Shown here: one piece after another, positions 18,041 through 26,698 of the stretch
How the letters are laid out: each line of letters opens with the position of its first letter
Numbering within the stretch: position 1 is the stretch's first letter
From: Methanosarcina spelaei
Lineage (GTDB): Archaea > Halobacteriota > Methanosarcinia > Methanosarcinales > Methanosarcinaceae
Length of the DNA stretch: 46,927 bases
Direction of reading: 5' to 3'
Assembly (NCBI RefSeq): GCF_002287235.1
Contig: NZ_LMVP01000068.1
Location: forward strand, 1 to 46,927
Notes under the pieces: model-generated
The model's database searches: none
Told to the model about the DNA's origin: nothing
What the model saw: the letters and a program-made list of their open reading frames with translations, nothing else
Translations under genes and position numbers: made by a program

Positions 18041-19273
18041 ATGGAAGTAGTTATTGTTGGTGGCTTTTTGGGAAGCGGGAAGACCACAACTGTCATCAAT
18101 ATGGGCAAATACCTGGCAGAAAAAGGAAAAAAGGTCGCAATAATTGTTAACGAAATCGGAAAAATAGGTATCGATGGAGATATAGTAAAGAAATTCGGAT
18201 TCGATACAAAGGAAATCACAAACGGTTGCATATGTTGCACTCTAAAAATGGGATTGAAGACAGCAGTCAATGCCATTATGAAGGAATATGAGCCTGACAT
18301 TCTGATGATAGAACCCACAGGAATTGCTTTTCCGAGTTCCATAAAAAACGAATTCAAATTAATGAACTTGAGTGAGGAAGTTAAAGTTGCCCCTCTGGTA
18401 ACTCTGATAGATGGGAGCCGTTTCAAACACCTGATGAAGGAGGCAAAGAACTTTGCCATTCGGCAAATCGTAGATGCTGAAATCCTGGGTATAAATAAGG
18501 TGGATCTTATTGACACGCTTCAAACTCCTATTCTTGAAGTTTCAATCCAGCAACTGAACCCTGATGCAAGAGTGGTCCTGCTTTCAGGGAAAGATACCGG
18601 AAAAAAATTTGAAAACTTTATGCAGATGGTTCTTCCTGGTAACATGGAAGTTACGGAAAAAATTAATACAGCAGAAGAAAAAACCGATATTAAGGCACAG
18701 GAATACGAGTCTTCAATTGCCGCATCCGGAGTCGGCAGCTATGCCGCAGAATTTTCGATCGAAAGTAAAGAAGCCGTAAGCAAGGAGACTGCCAGGGAAA
18801 TTACAACTCAAGTAATGAGCAAAATAAAAGAAAAGGCTCTCGAACTAAACCCCGAATTTTTAGGACATATAAAACTTTTCCTGGATAACGGGTCTGAAAC
18901 TGTGAAACAGAGCATTACTATTTATTATGAAGAGCCTCAGGAAGATATTTTCAAATCAAAAGAAGGAACTGCACCAAGATTTAAAGTTCTTTCAGCGGTC
19001 TCAAATATCGAGAAGGAAGCCATTAAAAGTGCAGTCAACAGTTCGGTACAGGAAGTTTTTGAAAGTATGGGGATAGAAGTACATAAGGTCGACCACAGCC
19101 ATACTCATGATCACGAACATGGACATCACTATGGTCATGATGAAGAACACAATTGCTACCACGAGCATGATCACCATGAACATCGAGTAGATGAAATACA
19201 TGAGCATCGAGTAGATGAAATACATGAGTACCAGAGATTATGTGATTATCAGAGGTCGCATAAAGTAAAATAA
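18041..19273 (+). CDS. COG0523/CobW-type G3E GTPase with CxCC motif and His-rich tail
   Basis: A 410-residue putative metallochaperone GTPase. It has the Walker A motif GGFLGSGKTT at the N-terminus, a CxCC metal site (CICC, residues 63-66), a Walker B/switch region IEPTGIAFP, and the guanine motif INKVDL. The second half is not a typical CobW C-domain; it carries the segment NPEFLGHIKLFLDNGSET shared with the paralog at 20023. The C-terminus is a His/Asp/Glu-rich tail (HSHTHDHEHGHHYGHDEEH and on), ending with a 24-bp in-frame duplication (19181-19228). Family members load Zn, Co or Ni into client enzymes. Its place between mtaA/activase and mtaCB suggests a methanol-pathway client (inference). 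Confidence 0.88.
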   Translation: MEVVIVGGFLGSGKTTTVINMGKYLAEKGKKVAIIVNEIGKIGIDGDIVKKFGFDTKEITNGCICCTLKMGLKTAVNAIMKEYEPDILMIEPTGIAFPSSIKNEFKLMNLSEEVKVAPLVTLIDGSRFKHLMKEAKNFAIRQIVDAEILGINKVDLIDTLQTPILEVSIQQLNPDARVVLLSGKDTGKKFENFMQMVLPGNMEVTEKINTAEEKTDIKAQEYESSIAASGVGSYAAEFSIESKEAVSKETAREITTQVMSKIKEKALELNPEFLGHIKLFLDNGSETVKQSITIYYEEPQEDIFKSKEGTAPRFKVLSAVSNIEKEAIKSAVNSSVQEVFESMGIEVHKVDHSHTHDHEHGHHYGHDEEHNCYHEHDHHEHRVDEIHEHRVDEIHEYQRLCDYQRSHKVK

Positions 19274-19545
19274 AAAACATCTGACTAGGGTTAACACATC
19301 TCGATGGTCAGATTACGAAAAACTGCATCTTGACCCAAAGTTTCGGTCAGAATTTAGTAAGTAATATCATAAGAAATTGTAACTCAACGACTGATAAGCT
19401 TTCCAGTTATGTAAAACCCAATATAATTTAATTTTCTTTAACCTCCAAAAACAGCAAGGTGGTTTCTGTGCTCAGGTTTCCTCCAGACCGTTTACCCGGA
19501 AACCACCATATCTTCTTAAGTGTATTGAGTAAAGTTGTAATAGAT

Positions 19546-19598
19546 GAGCAAAGTTATAATATATGAGCAAAGTTATAATATATGAGCAAAGTTATAAT
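19546..19598. repeat. 19-bp tandem repeat, about 3 copies
   Basis: GAGCAAAGTTATAATATAT at 19546 and 19565, with a near copy starting at 19584 and a degenerate one just upstream (about 19526). AT-rich and noncoding. Confidence 0.88.
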
Positions 19599-19744
19599 GA
19601 ATAAATTATAATATATGAATAAAATTATGATATGCTCAAATACTTGCTGTTTTACGATTTTTCATGCTAGTGCAGCATATCGAATACCTGTAGCCACATG
19701 CTTTCAGCCGAAGGTTCTAATAATGTTTTTGATTGCTTGTAGAG

Positions 19745-19821
19745 TTCAACCTAAATATGTGACCTCTTATGAAACATGTAACTTCAACCTGAATATGTGA
19801 CCTCTTAATGAAATATGTAAC
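19745..19821. repeat. 38-bp tandem duplication
   Basis: Two adjacent copies, starting at 19745 and 19783, share TTCAACCT, AATATGTGACCTCTTA and ATGTAACTT with a few substitutions and one inserted base. They lie about 200-280 bp upstream of the second G3E GTPase. Confidence 0.85.
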
Positions 19822-20022
19822 TTTTTAACATGAGATAAAAATCGCTTTCCTTTATCTTCAAACTGTTTCTAGAGAACGGATTATAGATAAAGAAATATAT
19901 TTAAGAATAGAGAAATTGACAGTTATATCCCTGAGCTAAAGGTAAAGTTTTATACTAATTTTATAAAAGAAAGTGACAGAAATAGAAAACAGTAGAAAAC
20001 GGTAGAAAACGGAGGAAAAAAA

Positions 20023-21219
20023 ATGGAAGTTATTGTTGTTGGAGGTTTCCTGGGAAGCGGGAAGACAACCACCATTATCAATATGGGTAAATACCTTGCA
20101 GAAAAAGGAAAAAAAGTTGCTATTATAGTGAATGAGATCGGGGAAGTCGGCATTGACGGAGATGTGATAAAAAGGTTCGGGTTCGATACAAAAGAGATCA
20201 CAAGTGGGTGCATCTGCTGTTCTCTGAAAGTAGGGTTAAGGGTAACAGTTACTTATCTTATAAATGAATTCAAACCTGACATTCTCATGATCGAACCTAC
20301 AGGAATAGCTTTCCCGAATATAATAAAGAAAGAAGTAGAACTCATGAATCTTGGCGAGCAGGTAAAAATCGCTCCTCTTGTGACCCTGATTGACGGCAGC
20401 CGTTTCAAGCATTTGATGAAAGAAGTAAAAGAATTTGCCATGAGACAGATTATTGATGCGGAAATTCTAGGGATAAATAAGATAGACCTGATAGAACCTA
20501 TCCGGCTTCCAATACTTGAAGCCTCGGTCCAGCAATTGAATCCGAAAGCCAGGGTGGTCCTGCTTTCAGGAAAAGATACAGGCGAGAGCTTTAAGAACTT
20601 CATGCAGTTAGTGCTTCCGGATCTTGAAAAGTTACCCGAAAAATCCATAAAAGCTGAAACAACGAAAGCTGAGATAACAGAAACCGGACCTTCTAAAGCC
20701 GAACTTTCTACGCCTCAGGAAACCGAGAGTTCGATAGAAGCCTCAAAAGTAGGCAGTTATTCTGCAGAGTTCGCGGTTGAAAACGGAAACCTGAGTACTG
20801 AGGCTGCAAGGAAATTAACAACCGAACTGATGAACACAGTAAAAGCGAAGGTGCTGCAATTAAATCCCGAATTTATAGGGCATATTAAGCTTTTCCTGGA
20901 CAATGGGTCAGAAACCGTAAAACAAAGCGTTACAGTATATTATGAAGAGCCCCAGGAAGATGTAATCAAATCAAAGGAAGGAGCAGCTCCTACTCTCAAG
21001 ATACTTTCAGCGGTCTCAAATGCTGACAAAGAAGCTGTTAAAGCCGCTGTGAATAGTTCGGTACATGAGGTCTTTGAGAGAAAGCAAATAAAAATAAGCA
21101 AAATCGAGCATGAACATAATCACGAACATGAACATAACCACGAACATGAACATAACCACGAACATAATCACCATGAAAAGCATAAGCATGGTGATCAGGA
21201 GGAAGAAATTAGTAAGTAA
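20023..21219 (+). CDS. COG0523/CobW-type G3E GTPase, second copy, CxCC and His-rich tail
   Basis: Close paralog of the gene at 18041 (398 residues). It shares Walker A GGFLGSGKTT, CICC at residues 63-66, IEPTGIAFP, INKIDL, the unusual C-terminal domain (SYSAEF, NPEFIGHIKLFLDNGSET, YYEEPQED, LKILSAVSNADKEAV) and a His-rich tail. That tail is built from three 18-bp repeats (21109-21162) encoding HEHNHE units, and differs from the first paralog's tail. A linker at about residues 205-240 is Thr/Lys/Glu-rich. The ribosome-binding site GGAGG precedes a run of A. It is convergent with the Msr regulator downstream. The presumed role is metal insertion into a methanol-pathway enzyme, unproven. Confidence 0.88.
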   Translation: MEVIVVGGFLGSGKTTTIINMGKYLAEKGKKVAIIVNEIGEVGIDGDVIKRFGFDTKEITSGCICCSLKVGLRVTVTYLINEFKPDILMIEPTGIAFPNIIKKEVELMNLGEQVKIAPLVTLIDGSRFKHLMKEVKEFAMRQIIDAEILGINKIDLIEPIRLPILEASVQQLNPKARVVLLSGKDTGESFKNFMQLVLPDLEKLPEKSIKAETTKAEITETGPSKAELSTPQETESSIEASKVGSYSAEFAVENGNLSTEAARKLTTELMNTVKAKVLQLNPEFIGHIKLFLDNGSETVKQSVTVYYEEPQEDVIKSKEGAAPTLKILSAVSNADKEAVKAAVNSSVHEVFERKQIKISKIEHEHNHEHEHNHEHEHNHEHNHHEKHKHGDQEEEISK

Positions 21220-21250
21220 AATGAATTTTTCCTCATATTTTTTTGATCTA

Positions 21251-21358
21251 TTGATCTTCAGTTTTAATTGATCTTTATGATCAACATTCATTGTTTTAAT
21301 TGATCTTCAGTTTTAACTGATCTTTATAGTCAACATTCATTGTTTTAATTGATCTTCG
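21251..21358. repeat. 49-bp tandem duplication between convergent genes
   Basis: Two copies start at 21251 and 21300 with three mismatches, and the first ten bases of a third follow at 21349. The second copy runs into the last codons and stop of the Msr regulator (stop at 21345-21347), so the repeat has probably set that gene's 3' end. Confidence 0.85.
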
Positions 21359-22118
21359 TAGAACGGTCTATATAATACTGAGCCAGCTCATTGCCCCACT
21401 CCAGGGCACCTGGAGTAAAACTCGTGATCTTCCTATGATCGAATTCTCCTTCTTTTCCGAAGAGTTTCAGCATCAGGAAGTTATCTGTAACCATGAAAGA
21501 AGAGGGCCTTATTTTGCCGGAATATATATAAAGTGACACTTTATTTTCAAGCAACACATTATATTCTTCTTCAAAATCATTTTTAAATCTGTTATACACT
21601 TTTTCATCAAGCATAAGGTGTACTTCGGCCCCGTTTTCCGCGCAGGTAGCATGAATCGACGGGCAATCAGGACAGAAATAAGAGTAAAAGGATTTTATAG
21701 TTTTTGAATCATTCAGTCTGTCACGCAAATACCCTGGAAACTCGAAAATGTGGTCAAGATCAGGCTCGTCCAGGTTACATTTTTCCAACATATCAATTTT
21801 CTTAATTAAATGTTTTGGAATAGGAGACCTATCATGTTTTGACCAGTAGTCCTTATTTCCGTCAAAAACGTCAAGAACGGATTTAAGAGGAAGCATTTTT
21901 TCAACGATTACTGCTCCTATATCCGAAAGTTGGTAGATACTTCCTTTCTGCACTATCATATCCATATCTTTCAGTTTTTTGATTTGAGGCATTAGAGCAC
22001 AGGAGTTTACGTTGAGAACTTCTTTTATCTCGTTAATATCCATCGGCCCGTTAGCTAACTGAACAAGAAGATTTTTTCTTTTTTCAGAGAAAAAAATCAG
22101 GTCTATAAGGGAACTCAT
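21345..22118 (-). CDS. Msr-family transcriptional regulator
   Basis: A 257-residue winged-helix plus FilR1/DUF1724 regulator, on the opposite strand from the surrounding methanol genes. The N-terminus SSLIDLIFFSEKRKNLLVQLANGP and recognition region NSCALMPQIKKLKDMD match the other Msr copies; YWSKHDRSPIPKHLI, LDEPDLDHIFEFP and SFTPGALEWGNELAQYYIDR mark the FilR1 domain. The start is at 22118 because all Msr paralogs begin at this point; the frame extends 15 codons upstream. The gene separates two intact G3E GTPases from a decayed third one. A 12-bp perfect palindrome lies about 145 bp upstream. Confidence 0.88.
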   Translation of the reverse strand: MSSLIDLIFFSEKRKNLLVQLANGPMDINEIKEVLNVNSCALMPQIKKLKDMDMIVQKGSIYQLSDIGAVIVEKMLPLKSVLDVFDGNKDYWSKHDRSPIPKHLIKKIDMLEKCNLDEPDLDHIFEFPGYLRDRLNDSKTIKSFYSYFCPDCPSIHATCAENGAEVHLMLDEKVYNRFKNDFEEEYNVLLENKVSLYIYSGKIRPSSFMVTDNFLMLKLFGKEGEFDHRKITSFTPGALEWGNELAQYYIDRSTKIN

Positions 22119-23296
22119 GTTTATCAGCTTCCAATTACTCATACATAATCTAAATCGGAACAAATTCGCCAGAATTTACTCCTAAAATCTACCACGATCA
22201 TGAAGCAGCACAGTTTCAGCCTTTAGTCAAGAGATGATGGAGTAAAAGCGTTTCATATCAACGATACGTATCGCGTTAATCAGTATTAGAAGCAATTAAG
22301 ATTTTATCATTGCTTATTTGGACCCTGTTCAGACATATATTCGTGTGTCAATGATAAAACGTTCTTGCCTTAAAAACGGAGAATAATGACTCTTCGTTGT
22401 TTTGTGTGGATATCCTCATAATGTCCTCATAAAAACCAAGGCGGTCTTGAATTGAAAATTATCTTATCCATAGAGAATGGCGAAGAGCCGAAATAATTTT
22501 CAGCCAGAAATAAATTAATGTTGTGAAGATTATATTTACTTTCTGATAATGCATAATATATATTGTAGAGATAATATTTAAAGTATATTGAAAAAGAAAG
22601 CTCTTTTAGAGAGGCTATCAAATTACTCTAAAAAATCCAGATCTAATTTAACAACCGTTTTTTGTGAAGATCTCCTATGTGTGTTCTTATCTCTAACCAG
22701 TTCTATGCTATTTTACTAGCAATCCAATCTAAGAAAACAGATACGTCCACGAATAGTGAAATAGAAGGTAAGTTTTTATCAAAATTCTAATTTGAAAACC
22801 TCTTATATTTATGCCGAATATTACAAGTGCTATTGACCTGTAAGCAGGGTCAATCTCTTCAAAGCTCTGGATACTCAGGACTCCTTTAAATATGCAAATC
22901 AAGCCTTCAAATTTTTAATGCCCTTAAATATTTAATGACTTATTTTTTTCGAATCTACATAATTTTATTATCCCTCTTGTAGTATTGGAAATATAACATG
23001 TTGGAAATTCAGGTAAGCATGAAATTTAAGGAAAAGCTTGTTTTTAAAAGGGGAAAATATTACATGTCAATAAAAAAACAATGACGGTTAAGCTATATAC
23101 AATTGAGAGAATATCTAATTGATAATCAGAGAGCCAAAATAAGTAATAATCTCTGGAGATAAATCCTGAAAAAACTCCTAAACCCCAGTTACAGTTTCAT
23201 GGCAATGTCTCGTCATTTTTTCGACATTCTGTAGAGGCATTGCCATTATCCAGAGATTGATTCGGACTCTGCTTAACTTATGGAAGGTGTAAAGGC
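22119..23296. other. Divergent 1.2 kb intergenic region
   Basis: AT-rich, between the Msr regulator (minus) and the decayed G3E gene (plus). It contains the palindrome at 22262, an 11-bp inverted repeat TTTTATCATTG (22302-22312 with 22349-22359), and a 9-bp inverted repeat ATGGCAATG (23199-23207 with 23238-23246) about 50 bp before the G3E start. The 64-codon minus frame at 22427-22621 looks like chance. Confidence 0.55.
22262..22273. promoter_or_regulatory. 12-bp palindrome upstream of the Msr gene, possible operator
   Basis: CGATACGTATCG is a perfect 12-bp palindrome about 145 bp upstream of the Msr regulator's start, in an otherwise AT-rich region. It could be a regulator site, perhaps autoregulatory. 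There is no second copy in the window to support it. Confidence 0.3.
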
Positions 23297-23965
23297 ATGA
23301 AATGTATACTAATCGGAGGTTTCCCGGAAAGCGGGAAAACCACACTGATAAGAAAGCTCGTCGAACACCTGGGAAAACAGGGGCAGAAAGTAGCAGTTAT
23401 GGTTAACGAGATCGAAGAAATAGGGATCAATGATACTATCTCAAAAGGAGAGGTTGAAACCAGGGAAATTACAAGTGACTGTGTCTACTTTACCCTGAAA
23501 ATCAGTATGGAACACACCTTGAGAAGTCTCATTTCATCTTATAGTCCGGACACTATTATAATAGAACCCACAGGAATAGCTTTCCCTGGGCAAATAAAAA
23601 AAAATATTGAGAATATGGGAATCCCGGGAATAACTTTTGCCCCAATAGTGAATCTTGTGGATGCTGGCCAACTGAGTCAAGAGACAGGCAAGCCGCAAAA
23701 TTTCATGAAAAATCAGGTAGGTGAGGCTGAGATCCTGGGCATTAATAAAGTTGAACTGATAAACAATCGTGAAGAGCTCCTGGAAATCTGCCTGTTCCTG
23801 CGCAAATTAAACCCTAAAGCAAGAATGATTCATTTTTCGGCTCGTCACGGAGGAGAAAATTTTGACAAATTGCTCGAGTTGCTTGAAGAAAACAACAGGA
23901 GAAAAGTGACTCTAGGCAAGAAAAACTCAATTCAAATGTCTGGAGTTTCGGTTTGTTCATCCTAA
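23297..23965 (+). CDS. Truncated, degenerate G3E GTPase (third COG0523 copy)
   Basis: This 222-residue frame aligns with the N-terminal GTPase domain of the paralogs at 18041 and 20023. The P-loop (GGFPESGKTT), IEPTGIAFP and GINKVEL remain, but the CxCC metal site is destroyed (CVYF in its place) and the guanine motif is NKVE. The frame stops just after the GTPase domain; the missing C-terminal half survives as fragments downstream. It is either a decaying gene or a GTPase domain that has lost metal-binding ability. Confidence 0.75.
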   Translation: MKCILIGGFPESGKTTLIRKLVEHLGKQGQKVAVMVNEIEEIGINDTISKGEVETREITSDCVYFTLKISMEHTLRSLISSYSPDTIIIEPTGIAFPGQIKKNIENMGIPGITFAPIVNLVDAGQLSQETGKPQNFMKNQVGEAEILGINKVELINNREELLEICLFLRKLNPKARMIHFSARHGGENFDKLLELLEENNRRKVTLGKKNSIQMSGVSVCSS

Positions 23966-24023
23966 TTTGAAATTGCGCTACAGGAGGCCCATCGAAAAAG
24001 CAATTTTTGTTTCCGAGTAGATC

Positions 24024-24132
24024 CTGGAAAGCATAAGAAATCAGGCAGAAAAACTGAACTTTAAATTTGTGTCAGACCATAATTTCAATTCAAATCTGGA
24101 AAGCATAAGAAATCAGGCAGAAAAGCTGAACT
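24024..24132. repeat. 37-bp direct duplication within the G3E remnant
   Basis: A 37-bp segment beginning CTGGAAAGCATAAGAAATCA at 24024 recurs at 24096 with one mismatch (period 72). It encodes part of the former C-terminal domain and helped break the frame. Confidence 0.9.
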
Positions 24133-24510
24133 CCGAATTCATAGGGCACATTAAGCTTTCTTTCAGGCATCAGGAAAATATTGAAAAGGAAAGTGTAACT
24201 TCTGCATATAAAATTCCAAAAATGGAAGTTCTTGGTGGAACCTTAATAATCAGTTCATATTTTCCAGGTAGTTACACATTCGCTTTTCGCTCTCATTTTA
24301 TGTTTTATGACACTTAATTTCCTGTACACAAGTAAACTTAGAAAACAGATGTAACTGAGCAAAAACTAAACACAAAATATCAACCATCTACTAATGCACG
24401 ATCAAGCTCTTAAAAAGAAAGAAAATCTCAATTAAGAATAAAGATGCTTTCTGCAGTAATGTCCGTGCCCACAGATGAACTTATTAAAGTTGCGGATGGT
24501 AATAAGCAGA
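24069..24510 (+). pseudogene. C-terminal remnants of the third G3E GTPase
   Basis: The frame at 24069-24317 contains KLNSEFIGHIKLSFRH followed by ESVTSAYKIPK, clearly the domain that reads KLNPEFIGHIKLFLDN and QSVTVYYEEP in the intact relatives, but its end is scrambled. Further on, codons from 24441 read KMLSAVMSVPTDELIKVA, matching KILSAVSNADKEAVKAA. No His-rich tail remains. The pieces are in the right order over about 450 bp, so this is a fossil of the same gene. Confidence 0.8.
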
Positions 24511-24893
24511 CATCTAAAGAAAGGCAGCTTTCCTTCAAAAAAGTGGAAAGAAAAAGACCAGGCTATAGCCAGGCCACAATCATTTATTAAGTTGGAAAGC
24601 TTTGGCCATCCTTTATTATTTTGTTGTTATTTTTTGGAATGCCCTTCATGATGTTTTAAAGCCTTTAGCTTTGCAGTTTGGTTTGTAGCAGACCTCTTTT
24701 AACACGTGAAAATAAAATAACTCTTGCATTGGAACTTGATTATGAAAAATCAATCATTTACTGATAGACTACCAATTTTGCTATTTTTACAATACTTGCG
24801 CTAACTTTTTGCTCCATACAAACCGCTAATGTTTAACAACTTTGTGACTTAAACCGATAATAGCTTCTATAGAACATTTAAGATATATGTCTC
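24511..24893. other. Upstream region of the TBP gene
   Basis: About 380 AT-rich bases between the G3E remnant and the TBP start. I see no gene and no clear promoter element; AAGATATATG lies too close to the ATG to serve as its TATA box unless a shorter protein is made. Confidence 0.5.
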
Positions 24894-25448
24894 ATGGAGC
24901 ATACAATAACTATAGAGAATGTGGTGGCATCCACCACCCTGGCGGAAGAGTTCGACCTGCAGAAGATTGAGGCAGGGCTGGAGAAAGCAGAATATAATAA
25001 AGCGAAATTCCCTGGCCTGGTCTACAGAATTGAGAGTCCAAAGGCTGCTTTTCTAATTTTCACCTCCGGAAAAGTAGTATGTACCGGAGCTAAGACTGTC
25101 AAAAATGCTAATATGGCCATAATCAATCTGGCTAACACGCTCAGATCCATTGGCTGTGAGAAAATAAATCCAGAACCTGAGGTTCATATTCAGAATATTG
25201 TAGCCACCGCTGATTTGGAAACTAACCTGAACCTGAATACCATTGTTATAGCCTTTGGTATGGAAAACGTAGAGTACGAACCAGAGGTATTTCCCGGGCT
25301 TGTTTACAGGCTCGGGGACCCCAAGATAGTAGTGCTAATATTCAGCTCTGGCAAACTGGTGATCACAGGCGGCAAGTCTCCCGAAGATTGCGAGAAGGGA
25401 CTGCAGATTATAAAGAAAGAGTTTGATAACTTAGGACTTCTTTATTGA
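24894..25448 (+). CDS. tbp: TATA-box-binding protein (TBP paralog)
   Basis: A complete archaeal TBP of 184 residues with the two-fold repeat of the saddle fold. Repeat 1 covers about residues 5-92 ([37 protein letters not shown]) and repeat 2 about 96-182 ([47 protein letters not shown]). The first repeat has unusual changes ([24 protein letters not shown]), so it looks like a diverged paralog rather than the housekeeping TBP. Methanosarcina species are known to carry several TBPs. Its place just upstream of mtaCB hints at a role in expressing these genes, which is inference. Confidence 0.93.
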   Translation: MEHTITIENVVASTTLAEEFDLQKIEAGLEKAEYNKAKFPGLVYRIESPKAAFLIFTSGKVVCTGAKTVKNANMAIINLANTLRSIGCEKINPEPEVHIQNIVATADLETNLNLNTIVIAFGMENVEYEPEVFPGLVYRLGDPKIVVLIFSSGKLVITGGKSPEDCEKGLQIIKKEFDNLGLLY

Positions 25449-26698
25449 ATCTTTTTAAACTCGAGAGTAAGAATGATGGGTTTTTCAGCCTGGCAAAGAT
25501 AAGGACACCAAAGTAGGAAGAACAGTTCCGGTTTGAAAGTTTCCTATTGAGGACAGTTGCGGCATGAACATAGATAAATGATAAAGGAAGAATGTTTCCT
25601 GTACAGGACAACCGTGACCTGGCACGCAAAAATTATATATAGGATAAAATAGTCATCGCCCCCTGTCAAGAAGATGACCCTCAAATAGAGAGGTAAAGTA
25701 CTCTTTCAGCTATTTGGAGAAAACTGACTACGGATCAGCAGCAGAATTTCAAACAGTTATAAAGAGGCATACTTAATGAAAAATTCAATACAGAGACGGA
25801 ATAACCTCCCAGGAAAATAGCTTGTCTCTGTTTAAAAAAGAGTTGAAAAACGGCAAAATAACGAATCTAAATAAACACCAGAGAGTTAAAAGATCGGAGT
25901 TGTGAAAGTTCTCAAGCAGTTCCCACCAAAAGCAAGAAGTTATGGGATTTCTGAGGAGAACTGAACAGGAGATTCATTTCACTTGTGTGCTTTCAAAAAC
26001 ATACCTTGATCATCCAATTTTGCCTTCTCAAATTTCCAGTAAGAAAACAAATCTACTTGATAACCTCCTCGCTCAAAATAAAAACCTCCTTATCTTCACC
26101 CCCTGCAACGAAATTTCCTTTGAATGAAAAATAATTGTCACATAAATTTTGATCTCATTGTTTAGATCAAAGAGGGCAAAAAAATACTCCTTTTTAATAA
26201 AATCATTTGCAGAGAAAATTGAGAAGAGAATTATAAAATTATAACGATTCAAAAATTAGCATCGGTGAAGGTATATGCAATAAAATCTAACTGTGATCTG
26301 CAAGTGCATCCCGGAATACTAAAGGGAGTACACTTATCAGAATTAACTGGAAAAAAGATCATTAGAGCCAGGAAATGGAAAATAAAAAATATCTGGACCT
26401 GGCAACTAAAGAGCTTTCTGAGAAGACTTAAAAACGGGAAAAATAACTCAAAAGCCCTTTTCAGAAAGCTTGAAAAACGAGAGAAAGGACTGAAATCCAG
26501 ATTCTGAATAACCAGTACACCACTTAAAGTTATCTAGTTCCCCCAAATGGAAAGAATTCGATCTGGAGGTTTTCGAATTTTTTGACATTGTATATAAGAA
26601 GTATCCGGCAAAAAAGCTTGAGAACTTCAGGGAGATGTAACTTGCAGGGTCAACGATCTGAGCAATCCGAGACCTTTTTGATAAATGGAGGTTAAAAT
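25449..26698. other. 1.25 kb region upstream of mtaC, probably with a long leader
   Basis: No supported gene. An 8-bp inverted repeat ACAGAGAC / GTCTCTGT (25790-25797 with 25824-25831) may be a terminator or hairpin. A TATA-like element at 26231-26244 would give an mtaC leader of about 430 nt, in line with long leaders described for mtaCB operons. The 80-codon, Lys/Arg-rich frame 26265-26507 (GTG start) and the frame 25942-26127 show no family features; the first would lie inside the leader and deserves only a note. Confidence 0.5.
26231..26244 (+). promoter_or_regulatory. Candidate TATA element of mtaCB
   Basis: TTATAAAATTATAA is the most TATA-like element in the 500 bases before mtaC. It predicts a start near 26262 and a leader of about 435 nt. 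Other AT-rich stretches nearby compete, so the call is weak. Confidence 0.35.

Larger units (their letters stand above)
19274..20022. other. Intergenic region between the two G3E GTPases
   Basis: About 750 AT-rich bases without a supported gene. It contains a 9-bp inverted repeat (GGTGGTTTC 19458-19466 with GAAACCACC 19499-19507), the 19-bp tandem repeat at 19546 and the 38-bp duplication at 19745. The 61-codon frame at 19615-19800 runs across the repeats and is not credible. Confidence 0.55.

Noticed and set aside
26265-26507. Small basic protein (80 codons) before mtaC
   Set aside because: GTG start without a good ribosome-binding site, no family features, and position inside the probable leader.
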